NCBI GenBank assembly: GCA_023475225.1
Contig: JAMCVK010000020.1
Location: 1-42,255, forward strand
Source: Chloroflexota bacterium
GTDB taxonomy: Bacteria; Chloroflexota; UBA6077; FW602-bin22; JAMCVK01
Direction: 5' to 3'
DNA: 42,255 nucleotides
Shown: piece by piece, positions 11,664-20,865 of the stretch
How positions within the stretch are numbered: the first letter of the stretch is position 1
How the letters are laid out: each line of letters starts with the position of its first letter
The notes under the pieces: generated by a model
Databases searched by the model: none
Told to the model about the DNA's origin: nothing
Seen by the model: only the letters and a program-made list of their open reading frames with translations
Position numbers and translations under genes: made by a program

Positions 11664-13283
11664 ATGGAAAGCGTTGTCAATGCGGTGAGAGAGCTGTATC
11701 ACCAACCCAATGTCTCCCATCCTAACGATTGGGAGCTGCGGCAGATAGCTGAAACGTATGGAACATTTACCAGGTTCGGGAATGTCGTCTTCCACACTAC
11801 GGTTAAAAATAGGAGCGCCGGCCTGACCGTCTATGTTGGAGGACCTGAAGTACAGCAGGCGAAGCTGTCGGCGCGTCAGAGAGAGATCCTAAAAAAGGTG
11901 CCTGAAACACTCGAACAGGTGCACGCCTATATGAAGAAAGCACCATTCGTTTGCATAGAGAGGACGATGGGCGATAATACTGAATTCGCCCCACATTGTA
12001 CCCTTTTTGTTTCCACGCAGAGGAAAGACTCTATACGCCTCGCTCATATGTGGGGGAGTACACTTTTCCCTCCGAAGGAGGCTGTTGGTCCAAACCTTTA
12101 TCTTGTATATATACCAGAATGGCAAGAGAAGGATAGGCAGATACTGGTCTTTCCGGAAGAAGGTGTTACCTACGTCCTGGGTAGTGATTATTTTGGTGAG
12201 TCTAAGAAGGGTTTCTTGCGCATGGCAATGTGGAGGGCCAAACAAAGGGGGATGCTGGGTGTCCATGCTGGGGCCAAGATACTCCGAGCCAGGGATAGAA
12301 CCGGAAGGATCAGAAGATACGGTATGCTCATCTTCGGGCTCACGGCAACAGGGAAAACGACCCATTCTTGTCATAACCACGGCTTGACTGGGGAAGGGGA
12401 AGGCGTGGAGATTGTGCAGGATGATATTGTCCTTATGAAGCCGGATGGTTCGGCCTTAGGTACCGAAAGGGGCTTCTACATCAAGACTGAGGGGGTGAAT
12501 CCTGAGTCTCAACCCTTAATTTACAGCGCGGTGACCAAACGCGATGCCATTCTAGAGAATGTGATGGTTGACTATCTTGGCAATGTTGATTTTCAGGACG
12601 AGTTACTGACAGGCAATGGGAGGGGGATAATCCAGCGAGATGATTTGGGGATTTATAGAAGTGAGAGCATCAATCTTCCTCCCCTTGAGGAGATTGATAG
12701 ACTTATCATCGCTTCCATCACACGCCGAAATACCGTTGTCCCTATCGCTTCGAAACTGAGCCTTGAACAGGGTGTGGCCGCCTTTATGCTTGGAGAGTCT
12801 ATAGAGAGTTCTGGGAGTGACCCCCGGAGGGCCGGCGAATCCGTGCGGGAAGTCGGTACCAACCCCTTCATAATAGGTAATGAGGCGGCTGAGGGGAATA
12901 GATTCTATGAGTTTATCAACAGGCATCCCGAGAAAGTGCAGTGTTACCTCCTGAATACTGGCGGTGTGGGGGAGATAATGGAGGAGGGCGAGGGTGGTGC
13001 CAAGGTTATTAGGCGGAAGGTAGTGCGGGTAGAGATACCGGAGATGGCGGCCATTATCAGAGGGATTGCCAGAGGCGACATAGAATGGGTAGAAGAGCCT
13101 CACTTCGGCACTCTGGTGCCAAAGAAGGTTGAAGGCGTCGATATGTCTCGATTCGACCCACCCAAATTTTACTCCCAGGAACAGATAGACGCCTATGTCA
13201 GCAAGTTACGGCGAGAACGGATAGAGTATCTCGAAAGCTTCCCCAGTTTAGATCCGGCCATAGTCGATGCGATCCGATACTGA
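11664..13283 (+). CDS. pckA: Phosphoenolpyruvate carboxykinase (ATP-type, divergent)
   Basis: Interconverts oxaloacetate + ATP with PEP + CO2 + ADP. The 539 residues carry the PEPCK P-loop as FGLTATGKTTHS (usual form is GLSGTGKTT), a kinase-2/metal block IVQDDIVLM, the preceding His in GVHAGAKI that aligns with a metal-binding His, and RGFYIKTEGVNPE. The ATP-type family is recognisable but the core motifs are clearly non-canonical. Starts possible at ATG 11664 or TTG 11658; GAGGTG is better spaced for TTG, codon choice favours ATG. It links the triose genes upstream to malic enzyme, fumarase and SDH downstream. Confidence 0.85.
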   Translation: MESVVNAVRELYHQPNVSHPNDWELRQIAETYGTFTRFGNVVFHTTVKNRSAGLTVYVGGPEVQQAKLSARQREILKKVPETLEQVHAYMKKAPFVCIERTMGDNTEFAPHCTLFVSTQRKDSIRLAHMWGSTLFPPKEAVGPNLYLVYIPEWQEKDRQILVFPEEGVTYVLGSDYFGESKKGFLRMAMWRAKQRGMLGVHAGAKILRARDRTGRIRRYGMLIFGLTATGKTTHSCHNHGLTGEGEGVEIVQDDIVLMKPDGSALGTERGFYIKTEGVNPESQPLIYSAVTKRDAILENVMVDYLGNVDFQDELLTGNGRGIIQRDDLGIYRSESINLPPLEEIDRLIIASITRRNTVVPIASKLSLEQGVAAFMLGESIESSGSDPRRAGESVREVGTNPFIIGNEAAEGNRFYEFINRHPEKVQCYLLNTGGVGEIMEEGEGGAKVIRRKVVRVEIPEMAAIIRGIARGDIEWVEEPHFGTLVPKKVEGVDMSRFDPPKFYSQEQIDAYVSKLRRERIEYLESFPSLDPAIVDAIRY

Positions 13284-13494
13284 GGCTGATGCTCGGTCAC
13301 TGCGCTCTAGCGCCTGAATTCTAATCCTGGATCGTCGAGTGTTCAATAACGCTGCTGGGGGCCATAATACTGTGCTCCGGCTCGTTTGGATGTCTTACCA
13401 GAGGTTATGGTGAGATTAAGATGTTGAACCGTTTCTTAGGGCGCTCCTTTCCTGCTCTAGGAGCACTGGGAGAAATCGATGGGGGAGGTTCGCT

Positions 13495-14838
13495 ATGGAA
13501 ATGAGGGAAGACGAACTAGTGGCGAAAACACGTAAGCCTGGTGAAGATGCGATGCGTCTCCACCCCTACTATCGGGGCAAAATCGAGGTTGTGCCCAAGT
13601 GTGCGATAAGGAATCTCAATGATTTTGTCATATGGTACACGCCAGGTGTTGCCGAGCCGTGCAAAGCTATCAAGGCAAACAAGGAGGCTGTCTACGATTA
13701 TACCAATAAGTGGAACACTGTAGCGATAGTGTCCGACGGTACACGCGTGCTTGGCTTGGGAGATATCGGGCCGGAGGCGGGCATGCCTGTTATGGAAGGG
13801 AAGGCTCTTCTCTTTAAGTACCTTGGCGGTGTCGATGCTGTGCCTATCTGTCTCGATACCAAGGACCCTTTAGAAATAATTGCGGCGGTCAAATGGCTTC
13901 AGCCGTCGTTTGGTGGCATAAGTCTCGAAGATATTGCTCAACCCAAATGCTTTCATATTTTAAACGTGCTGCGCCAACAAATGGATATCCCGGTCTGGCA
14001 CGATGATCAGCAGGGCACTGCGACCATCCAGTTAGCTGGGCTCGTCAATGGCTTAAAAATTGTCCAGAAGTCGATTGGCGAGATCAAGGTGGCAATGATT
14101 GGGGCGGGCGCTGCTAGCATCGCCATCACCCACCTACTTTTCAAGGCGGGAGTGATGCCTGAGAACATGATTGTGGTTGATAGTCAGGGGATTTTGCATC
14201 CGGGCCGTGAGGATATCGTCGCAAGGAAAGAGGAATTCGTGGACAAATGGCGGCTTTGCCAGATCACCAATCCTGAGAGAAGGACTGGGGGTATAGCGGA
14301 GGCCATGAGAGGAGCAGACGTGTGCATTGCGTTGTCGAAGCCCGGGCCTGATACAATCAAAGCGGAGTGGGTTGCGGGTATGGCGTCGGATGCCATTGTT
14401 TTTGCTTGTGCTAACCCTGTGCCTGAGATTTGGCCGTGGGAGGCGAAGGAAGCTGGCGCACGCGTAGTGGCAACTGGTCGCTCTGACTTTCCTAATCAAC
14501 TTAATAACTCACTTGTCTTCCCGGGCATTTTCCGCGGTGTTCTTGATGTTAGGGCAAGGACCATCACTGATGAGATGTGTATAGCTGTGGCAACTGAGGT
14601 GGCTAGATGTGCTGAGGAGCATGGTCTGAGCGAGGACCTCATTGTCCCAACGATGGACGATTGGGAGGTATTCCCACGGGAAGCTGCAGCTGTGGGGATG
14701 ATGGCCCAACAACAAGGTGTTGTTCGAGCGAAGGCCACGCGAGATGAATTATACAGGCACGCCTCGGAGGTGATCAGGAGGGCACGGGAGCTAACCCAAA
14801 CTATGATGAGGGAAGGTTACATCCCACCAATGATTTGA
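13495..14838 (+). CDS. Malic enzyme (NAD(P)-dependent malate dehydrogenase, decarboxylating)
   Basis: Oxidatively decarboxylates malate to pyruvate. The 447-residue short bacterial form shows YTPGVAEPC (catalytic Tyr), [20 protein letters not shown] (catalytic Lys), a metal-binding region at DIAQPKCF and HDDQQGTA, the nucleotide-binding IGAGAASIA and CANPVPEI. No phosphotransacetylase-like C-terminal extension is present. ATG 13495 has GGGGGAGG upstream. The 211-bp gap before it (13284-13494) shows a small GCTCC/GGAGC hairpin but no convincing promoter or gene. Cofactor preference cannot be decided by eye. Confidence 0.92.
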   Translation: MEMREDELVAKTRKPGEDAMRLHPYYRGKIEVVPKCAIRNLNDFVIWYTPGVAEPCKAIKANKEAVYDYTNKWNTVAIVSDGTRVLGLGDIGPEAGMPVMEGKALLFKYLGGVDAVPICLDTKDPLEIIAAVKWLQPSFGGISLEDIAQPKCFHILNVLRQQMDIPVWHDDQQGTATIQLAGLVNGLKIVQKSIGEIKVAMIGAGAASIAITHLLFKAGVMPENMIVVDSQGILHPGREDIVARKEEFVDKWRLCQITNPERRTGGIAEAMRGADVCIALSKPGPDTIKAEWVAGMASDAIVFACANPVPEIWPWEAKEAGARVVATGRSDFPNQLNNSLVFPGIFRGVLDVRARTITDEMCIAVATEVARCAEEHGLSEDLIVPTMDDWEVFPREAAAVGMMAQQQGVVRAKATRDELYRHASEVIRRARELTQTMMREGYIPPMI

Positions 14839-14892
14839 TGTAATAGAGGAGGGCGTGGTGTGGCCTTGGGCAGTGATTGAGGAGGAAGCTCA

Positions 14893-15738
14893 GTGCGGTC
14901 GATTGATTGTGCTCAGATAACGGAGACGGTGGCCCAGCTGGCCATAGAAGCGAATTATGTCCTGGGTGCGGATGTCAAGGCTGCGCTTCGGCAGGCCTTA
15001 GAGAGGGGATCTTCTCCCCAAGGTAAGCAGGTATTAGAGCAGCTACTGGAGAATGCTGAAATCGCCGAGCAGGAGCGTGTCCCGATGTGTCAGGACACCG
15101 GTTATGCAGTGGTCTTCCTGGAATTGGGACAGGAGGCACATATCATTGGGGGTTATCTGTACGACGCTGTACAGGAGGGTATCAGGCGGGGTTATCGGGA
15201 GGGTTATCTGCGCAAGTCTATTGTCGCTTATCCCTTCACGAGGAGGGCGAATACCAAAGACAACACGCCAGCTGTGATTCACACGGAGATCGTTCCTGGC
15301 GATAGCCTGAAAATAACCGTGGTGCCTAAAGGGGCTGGCAGTGAGAATATGTCTCGCTTGTTTATGCTGATACCGGCCGAGGGGGTCGAAGGTATCAAAC
15401 GAGTGGTGGTCAGGGCAGTTGATGAGGCTGGTCCTAATCCATGTCCACCTGTAATCGTTGGGGTGGGCATTGGTGGTACGGCTGAGATGGTCATGTTGCT
15501 GGCCAAAAAGGCCCTCCTGCGCCCGCTGGGCGAACCTAACCCTGATCCTGAGATGGCGGCCCTTGAGCATGACCTTGGGCAAGCAGTCAATGCCCTGGGC
15601 ATAGGGCCAGCTGGATTCGGTGGACGAGTAACGGCCTTGGCGGTTCACGTGGAGTCGTTTCCGGCCCACATCGCCAGTCTCCCCGTGGGCGTCAACATTC
15701 AGTGCAATGCCGCTAGACATAAATCAATCGTGCTCTAA
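14893..15738 (+). CDS. Fumarate hydratase class I, alpha subunit
   Basis: Iron-sulfur subunit of the two-component class I fumarase (or related L(+)-tartrate dehydratase) that hydrates fumarate to malate. The 281 residues contain cluster-ligand contexts PMCQDTGYAVVF, GPNPCPPVIVGVGIGG and NIQCNAARHKS. GTG start with GGAGGA 7 nt upstream, 54 bp after malic enzyme. Immediate neighbours (beta subunit, SDH) make fumarase far more likely than tartrate dehydratase. Confidence 0.9.
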   Translation: MRSIDCAQITETVAQLAIEANYVLGADVKAALRQALERGSSPQGKQVLEQLLENAEIAEQERVPMCQDTGYAVVFLELGQEAHIIGGYLYDAVQEGIRRGYREGYLRKSIVAYPFTRRANTKDNTPAVIHTEIVPGDSLKITVVPKGAGSENMSRLFMLIPAEGVEGIKRVVVRAVDEAGPNPCPPVIVGVGIGGTAEMVMLLAKKALLRPLGEPNPDPEMAALEHDLGQAVNALGIGPAGFGGRVTALAVHVESFPAHIASLPVGVNIQCNAARHKSIVL

Positions 15739-15774
15739 TCTATCCTCAGTGTGTTTATCCCTAAGGAGACTTCG

Positions 15775-16347
15775 GTGAAGATTTCGGCCCCCTTTACAGA
15801 GGAAGCTGTTTGTAACCTAAAGGTTGGCGATGCGGTAGAAATTTCGGGCACCTTGTACGCCGCCCGTGATGCGGCTCACAAACGCCTGGTCAGCGCCCTA
15901 GAGAATGGTCATCCGCTTCCCTTCGATCCGCAAGGGGCGGTTATTTACTACGTTGGGCCAACCCCGGCGAAGCCAGGGCAGGTCATCGGCTCAGCCGGAC
16001 CCACTACGAGCTATCGTATGGATCCCTATGCAATACCATTGCTGGCGGCTGGGGTTCGGGGGATGATCGGCAAGGGGGGGCGTTCTCCAGAGGTGAAAGC
16101 AGCTCTCCAGCGCTATAAGGCCATCTATCTGGCGGCGATCGGGGGGGCAGCGGCCCTCATCGCTAAAACCATTAAAGCCGCAGAGGTGATAGCCTATGAG
16201 GAGCTTGGCCCGGAGGCGCTCTTGCGCTTGAGCGTAAAAGACTTTCCGGCCGTCGTCGTCAACGATATCTATGGGGGTGATTTATACGAACGGGGAAAGC
16301 AGCAATGGGCCTCGCCATCGGAGCCATCCAGCGGGCTTAGGGGGTAG
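15775..16347 (+). CDS. Fumarate hydratase class I, beta subunit
   Basis: Partner of the preceding alpha subunit, completing the active site. The 190 residues include VEISGTLYAARDAAHKRL, YVGPTPAKPGQVIGSAGPTTS, SYRMDPYA and MIGKGG, all typical of the beta/C-terminal class I fumarase domain. GTG 15775 is preferred to GTG 15751 because AAGGAG lies 6 nt upstream and the protein then begins at the usual position, MKISAPFTEE. The end is 6 bp before sdhC, indicating one transcript. Confidence 0.9.
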   Translation: MKISAPFTEEAVCNLKVGDAVEISGTLYAARDAAHKRLVSALENGHPLPFDPQGAVIYYVGPTPAKPGQVIGSAGPTTSYRMDPYAIPLLAAGVRGMIGKGGRSPEVKAALQRYKAIYLAAIGGAAALIAKTIKAAEVIAYEELGPEALLRLSVKDFPAVVVNDIYGGDLYERGKQQWASPSEPSSGLRG

Positions 16348-16353
16348 GGTCAG

Positions 16354-16770
16354 GTGCTTAAAATAGTAGGGTGGCGTGGACGGAGCAGCAATACACCCCT
16401 TTGGCCGACCAATTATCGGGTCGGCATGTGGGCATGGTTATTGCAGCGAATCACAGGCCTGGCCTTAGTCTTTTATCTCTTTTTACATATTTGGGTGATC
16501 TCGTTTTCGGCGGTAGGGAAGGATGGTCTCAGTTTCGACCTTGTCTTAACCGCGCTCCAGACGCCATTTTTTATCGTGCTTGATCTGGCTCTGCTGGCAG
16601 CGGTACTTTTTCACGCCCTTAATGGGATACGCATCTTGCTCTTTGATTTGGGGATAGGGGTGAGATCGCAAAAGGTTCTGTTTGGATTGTTCATGGCTAT
16701 AGGGTTGTTGGCCTTCGGGGCTGGAGTGGCTGTTCTTCTGCCGTATGCCCTGGGCAAGCCTTTATCTTAA
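16354..16770 (+). CDS. sdhC: Succinate dehydrogenase cytochrome b subunit (SdhC-like, copy 1)
   Basis: Membrane anchor passing electrons between the SDH iron-sulfur protein and quinone. The 138 residues form three hydrophobic helices (about 31-52, 70-97, 107-130). Candidate heme ligands are His45 (FLHIW) and His87 (LFHALNG), with the SdhC signature WLLQRITG. GTG start follows a GGGGGTAGGG stretch. Strikingly similar to the next gene, suggesting a tandem duplication. Confidence 0.88.
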   Translation: MLKIVGWRGRSSNTPLWPTNYRVGMWAWLLQRITGLALVFYLFLHIWVISFSAVGKDGLSFDLVLTALQTPFFIVLDLALLAAVLFHALNGIRILLFDLGIGVRSQKVLFGLFMAIGLLAFGAGVAVLLPYALGKPLS

Positions 16771-16798
16771 TCGCTGCCCAGTTTAGGGAGTGATGAAC

Positions 16799-17215
16799 AT
16801 GGTTTCTATAGGGGTGAAAGAGGAAGTGAGCGAAGTAGGCCTTAGGCCAGAAGAGGCAGGAATTGGGGTATGGTCGTGGGTTCTGCAAAGAGTGACGGCT
16901 GTTTTACTTCTGGTCTTTCTTGGGGCGCACTTCTGGGTTTTACATTTTGCGGTCGTCGGTGAGCAGATCAACTTTGTGCGGGTGTCTGAGCGGCTGCGGA
17001 CGCCTTTCTTCATCGTCCTCGACCTGGCCCTCTTGGCGACGGTTCTTTACCACGCTCTCAATGGCTTGCGCATAGTTATAGTTGACTTTGGGATCAGCCC
17101 TATGGCCCAAAGGCTGCTCCTTGGGGCGCTTTGGCTAATAGGCATCCTCACCTTCATCTTTGGAGCTAACACCCTTTTGCCGTTTATTACTAGCACGCCC
17201 CTGTTCTATCGCTAG
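16799..17215 (+). CDS. sdhD: Succinate dehydrogenase membrane anchor (SdhC-like, copy 2)
   Basis: Second membrane anchor of the complex: 138 residues, three helices, and His44 (GAHFW) and His85 (LYHALNG) at the positions of His45/His87 in copy 1. The core segments are almost the same (TPFFIVLDLALLA in both). Most SdhD proteins differ much more from SdhC. ATG 16799 is chosen since AGGGAG is 8 nt upstream; GTG 16790 and ATG 16793 are in frame but too close to it. 15 bp before sdhA. Confidence 0.83.
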   Translation: MVSIGVKEEVSEVGLRPEEAGIGVWSWVLQRVTAVLLLVFLGAHFWVLHFAVVGEQINFVRVSERLRTPFFIVLDLALLATVLYHALNGLRIVIVDFGISPMAQRLLLGALWLIGILTFIFGANTLLPFITSTPLFYR

Positions 17216-17230
17216 GAGAAGGATGAACGA

Positions 17231-18928
17231 ATGATTCGTCATCAGATTTTGGTAGTTGGTGGGGGTCTGGCTGGCTTACGAGCGGCCATAGAGGCCAGCG
17301 ATAGCTTGGATGTGGCCATTTTATCCCGAGTACACCCTGTCAGGTCTCATTCTGGGGCAGCGCAAGGTGGGGTTAACGCGGCCTTAGGCAATGCCCCTGA
17401 AGGCAGGGATGATAGTTGGGAAAGGCATGCCTACGATACGATTAAAGGAAGCGACTTTTTGGCTGATCAGGACGCCGTGGAAATAATGACCAAAGACGCC
17501 CTGGCGCGTATTTACGAGATGGAGCACTGGGGGACACCTTTCAGTCGCACCAAAGAAGGGAAGATAGCCCAGCGACCCTTTGGAGGAGCTGGTTTCCCCC
17601 GTACGGCCTACGCGGCCGATAAGACTGGACATGTCCTGCTGCACACGATGTATGAACAGGTGGTAAAGAGACGGATTATCGTCTATCCAGAGTGGATGGT
17701 GCTATCTTTGGTGGTGGAAGATGGGGTATGTCGGGGTGTAATTGCCTTGCACCTTCCCACTGGAAAACTGGAGCCCTTCTTCGCTGAAGCGGTGATCTTT
17801 GGAACCGGTGGGGCGGGTCGAATCTACGCCCGTTCGACAAATGCTCTGATTAACACTGGTAGTGGCATAGCCAGTGCTTACCGAGCGGGGATACCTCTGA
17901 AAGATACGGAGTTCATTCAGTTCCACCCGACAACCCTTGTGGGGACGAATATCCTTATCACGGAGGGTGCTAGAGGCGAAGGAGGATATTTGATTAACAA
18001 TATGGGTGAGCGTTTCATGCAAAACTATGCGCCAGCGGCGATGGAGCTAGCCCCCCGAGATATCGTTGCTCGCTCTATCCTGATTGAGATCAACGAGGGT
18101 CGTGGGTTCGAGGATGATTATGTGTATCTGGATCTGCGCCACTTGGGTCGAGAGAAGATTATGGAGAGGTTACCGGGCATCCGCGACCTGGCCGTCAATT
18201 TTGCCGGTGTGGATCCTATAGATCTTCCGATCCCCGTTCAACCTGGGCAGCATTACACTATGGGTGGTATTGATACAAATTATGATGGAGAAACGGCGGT
18301 CAAGGGCTTCTTTGCCGCCGGTGAATGTGCTTGTGTCAGTGTTCATGGTGCTAACCGCTTAGGGGGCAACTCCCTCCTGGAAACCATCGTCTTTGGGCAA
18401 CGGGCAGGCTGGAAGGCAGCGGAATACATCCAGGGACGGGAGATGACCGAAGGTGGAGAACATTCTCTGTTGCAGGCCCTGGAAGAGACCGAGTCCAGGA
18501 TAGAACGACTTCTGCAGAGCGAGGGAGACGAGGACCCACTGGTCATCCGTGAAGAGATGCAGGCGCTTATGACTGAGAAGGTAGGAATCTTCCGTGAGCG
18601 GGGGCCGCTGAGGGAGGCATATGCAAAGATAGAGGAGCTCCAGGAACGCTACCGAAGGGTTCGGTTGGCCTACAAAGGGAATAGATTCAACCTGGATCTG
18701 GTGCGTGTCTTAGAGCTGGAGGATATGCTGGCCATCGCTGAGATAGTGACGCTAGGAGCCCTGGTTCGGGAGGAGAGTCGTGGCTCTCATTATCGCCTGG
18801 ATTGTCGGGAGAGGGATGACCAGAATTGGTTGAAGCATACGCTGGCCTATCATACGCCGGATGGTCCTCGCCTGGAATACGAGCCAGTGACCATTACCCG
18901 GTTCCCACCAGAGGCCAGGAGGTATTGA
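17231..18928 (+). CDS. sdhA: Succinate dehydrogenase flavoprotein subunit
   Basis: Catalytic subunit oxidising succinate to fumarate. The 565 residues have the FAD-binding ILVVGGGLAGLRAA (6-19), covalent FAD attachment His40 in RSHSGAAQGG, substrate-site segments FHPTTLVGTN, TEGARGEGGYL and APRDIVARSI, HYTMGGIDTN, and NRLGGNSLLE. The C-terminal capping helical domain is present. ATG 17231 has AGGAGAAGG upstream. The stop overlaps the sdhB start by one base (TGATG), giving translational coupling. Direction (SDH or fumarate reductase) is not decided by sequence. Confidence 0.96.
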   Translation: MIRHQILVVGGGLAGLRAAIEASDSLDVAILSRVHPVRSHSGAAQGGVNAALGNAPEGRDDSWERHAYDTIKGSDFLADQDAVEIMTKDALARIYEMEHWGTPFSRTKEGKIAQRPFGGAGFPRTAYAADKTGHVLLHTMYEQVVKRRIIVYPEWMVLSLVVEDGVCRGVIALHLPTGKLEPFFAEAVIFGTGGAGRIYARSTNALINTGSGIASAYRAGIPLKDTEFIQFHPTTLVGTNILITEGARGEGGYLINNMGERFMQNYAPAAMELAPRDIVARSILIEINEGRGFEDDYVYLDLRHLGREKIMERLPGIRDLAVNFAGVDPIDLPIPVQPGQHYTMGGIDTNYDGETAVKGFFAAGECACVSVHGANRLGGNSLLETIVFGQRAGWKAAEYIQGREMTEGGEHSLLQALEETESRIERLLQSEGDEDPLVIREEMQALMTEKVGIFRERGPLREAYAKIEELQERYRRVRLAYKGNRFNLDLVRVLELEDMLAIAEIVTLGALVREESRGSHYRLDCRERDDQNWLKHTLAYHTPDGPRLEYEPVTITRFPPEARRY

Positions 18929-19668
18929 TGGTTACGTCCCCTACAGTTGTCTTGAAAGTGTATCGCTACGATCCGGAGCGTGATAGTGAGCCTCGTTATG
19001 ATACCTTCAAGGTGCCCGTTCGGGAAAGGATGACTGTTCTAGATGCCTTGTTTTACATTTTGGATAGGCTGGACAGTTCCTTAGCCTTTCGATATTCCTG
19101 TCGTGGCGCAGTGTGTGGTTCCTGTGCAATGTACATCAATGGCTCTTACCGTCTGGCTTGTGGAACACAGATAGCGGCCTTGCGCTCCCCCCAGATTAAT
19201 GTCGATCCCCTGCCCAATCTAGCACCGCTCAGAGATCTGGTAGTCGATATGGATCCATTTTTCGCCAAGTACGAGTTAATTAGACCATACTTGATCAACA
19301 CGATAGCTGCTTCGGAGGGAGAGCGGTTGCAAAGTCCGAGAGATAGGAAAGCCATCGATGAGATGATCGACTGTATCCTCTGTGGATCGTGTTACTCCTC
19401 ATGTCCGGTAGCCTGGATGGATAAGGACTTTGTTGGCCCGGCTGCCTTTGTGAAGACCTATCGCTTCATAGCCGATTCCCGAGATGAGGGAGGCAGCGAG
19501 CGTCTCAAGATAATCGATCGGGGAGACGGCATTTGGCGGTGTCATACCGTCTTCAATTGCGCTGAGGCTTGTCCTAAGTCGATCAATCCAACCTATTCCA
19601 TTCAGCAGTTGAAGAGATGCGGGGTGCTGAGGAGGCTAGGGCTTTGGCCACGTTTTATCAAGAGATAG
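18928..19668 (+). CDS. sdhB: Succinate dehydrogenase iron-sulfur subunit
   Basis: Carries electrons from FAD to the membrane anchors. The 246 residues contain the [2Fe-2S] ligands Cys58, 63, 66 and 78 (YSCRGAVCGSCAMY, LACGTQ) and the C-terminal ferredoxin-like ligands CILCGSCYSSCP and CHTVFNCAEACPKSINP for the [4Fe-4S] and [3Fe-4S] clusters. ATG 18928 follows AGGAGG; the frame is open from 18826 but that lies within sdhA. A secreted protein gene begins inside its 3' end. Confidence 0.95.
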   Translation: MVTSPTVVLKVYRYDPERDSEPRYDTFKVPVRERMTVLDALFYILDRLDSSLAFRYSCRGAVCGSCAMYINGSYRLACGTQIAALRSPQINVDPLPNLAPLRDLVVDMDPFFAKYELIRPYLINTIAASEGERLQSPRDRKAIDEMIDCILCGSCYSSCPVAWMDKDFVGPAAFVKTYRFIADSRDEGGSERLKIIDRGDGIWRCHTVFNCAEACPKSINPTYSIQQLKRCGVLRRLGLWPRFIKR

Positions 19669-20840
19669 GCCGCGTTGGTGTCGTTATCTGTGGGCCAGCT
19701 AGGGGGTTAGCCAAACAGGCTGCAGGGCGACTGTTGAGGTTATCTCTCCTTCTACTCATCATTATTTCCCTCTCTTATCCACCGGTAGCCACCGCTCAGC
19801 AAATTAGTGCCTATGATGGGGCAGCACGTGAGATCGGGGCCTCGTTCGATTGGTACCGTTATCAGGGCGAGTGGGATAGTGGACCAAACAACCGTGATAA
19901 TTGCCGTGTGACGGCAGTGGCGATGGCCATTCAGTTTAGCCAGAACAACGTTTGGGTGTCCATCAGGGAGATCAGGGACTATCTCCAGCATGGGGGTCCA
20001 ACAAGCATCTTCGATGCCCAGAAGGACCTGTCTCATTGGGGTATCCGCTATAAGGGCTTAGATACCATCCATGATGTGCTCGAAAGTGTCAGACGCGGCC
20101 ACATCGTCATCGTGGGCATGGTTATGGGTGATATCTCTGAGGGCCCCGATTACCTGGTCGCCTACTCTGATCCTGGGCAACGTTATGATCGTTATTACTC
20201 CTATAGCGGTGGTCACGCCATTGTGGTTAAGGGCGTCTCCGCCGACGGACAATGGCTGACGGTTTATGATCCAAATGTCTGGGATGGTAATGGTATTTAC
20301 TGGTATTCCGATGGGACGCCAAAGGGCAAGGATAGGTACTATAGGACGGCTGAGGTAGCCACAGCGATGCGCCATATGGGCGAATCGCCAGCCGCTTTAG
20401 AGATACTTGACGTGCCACCTAGCTTGAGCCCGGCTGTGGCGGAAACGAAGTCTCCCTCCTTGGCCGGTGGCGGCTCCTCTCAGGAGCAGGCCCCTGCTCA
20501 ATTGAAGCAATCAAGTGATCTGACAGTCTGGCTTTCCGGCGGGGCGGGATGGCGCAGCGTTATTTTTTGTTTCAGTGTGACCAATCCTGGTGCTCAGTCG
20601 CTTCACTTGCGGAATATTGGGGTGGTGGGGTGGAGGCCGACAGGCCGAGAGTTCGTTGTTTGGCAGCGGAATGTTATCGTCCACCCCGGTTGGAACGAAT
20701 ACCTCGCCCTCCCACTGTCTATAAATGATCCGGGTAAGTGGCTGATAAAAGGGATCAGATACCAGGTGGAGGATAAGTGGTACGAATTGGCTGCAGATGG
20801 TCACCAGCAAAGTATACCCTTCTTTGTTGCTCAGGACTGA
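19617..20840 (+). CDS. Exported C39-like cysteine peptidase family protein
   Basis: The 407-residue product has a long basic N-terminus then a hydrophobic signal or anchor (about 40-62, RLSLLLLIIISLSYPPVATAQQ region). A C39_2-type papain-like domain follows (about 65-260) with NCRVTAVAMAI (candidate nucleophile Cys) and SGGHAIVVKGV (candidate His). A C-terminal beta-rich domain (about 300-407) has no family I recognise. ATG 19617 overlaps sdhB by 52 bp with a poor ribosome site; TTG 19644, after GAGGAGG, is a credible alternative. Possible peptidase or cell-wall-associated binding protein; substrate unknown. Cotranscription with sdh is likely from the overlap. Confidence 0.65.
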   Translation: MRGAEEARALATFYQEIGRVGVVICGPARGLAKQAAGRLLRLSLLLLIIISLSYPPVATAQQISAYDGAAREIGASFDWYRYQGEWDSGPNNRDNCRVTAVAMAIQFSQNNVWVSIREIRDYLQHGGPTSIFDAQKDLSHWGIRYKGLDTIHDVLESVRRGHIVIVGMVMGDISEGPDYLVAYSDPGQRYDRYYSYSGGHAIVVKGVSADGQWLTVYDPNVWDGNGIYWYSDGTPKGKDRYYRTAEVATAMRHMGESPAALEILDVPPSLSPAVAETKSPSLAGGGSSQEQAPAQLKQSSDLTVWLSGGAGWRSVIFCFSVTNPGAQSLHLRNIGVVGWRPTGREFVVWQRNVIVHPGWNEYLALPLSINDPGKWLIKGIRYQVEDKWYELAADGHQQSIPFFVAQD

Positions 20841-20865
20841 TGTCGTTGAGTAGAAGGTCGCCGCA

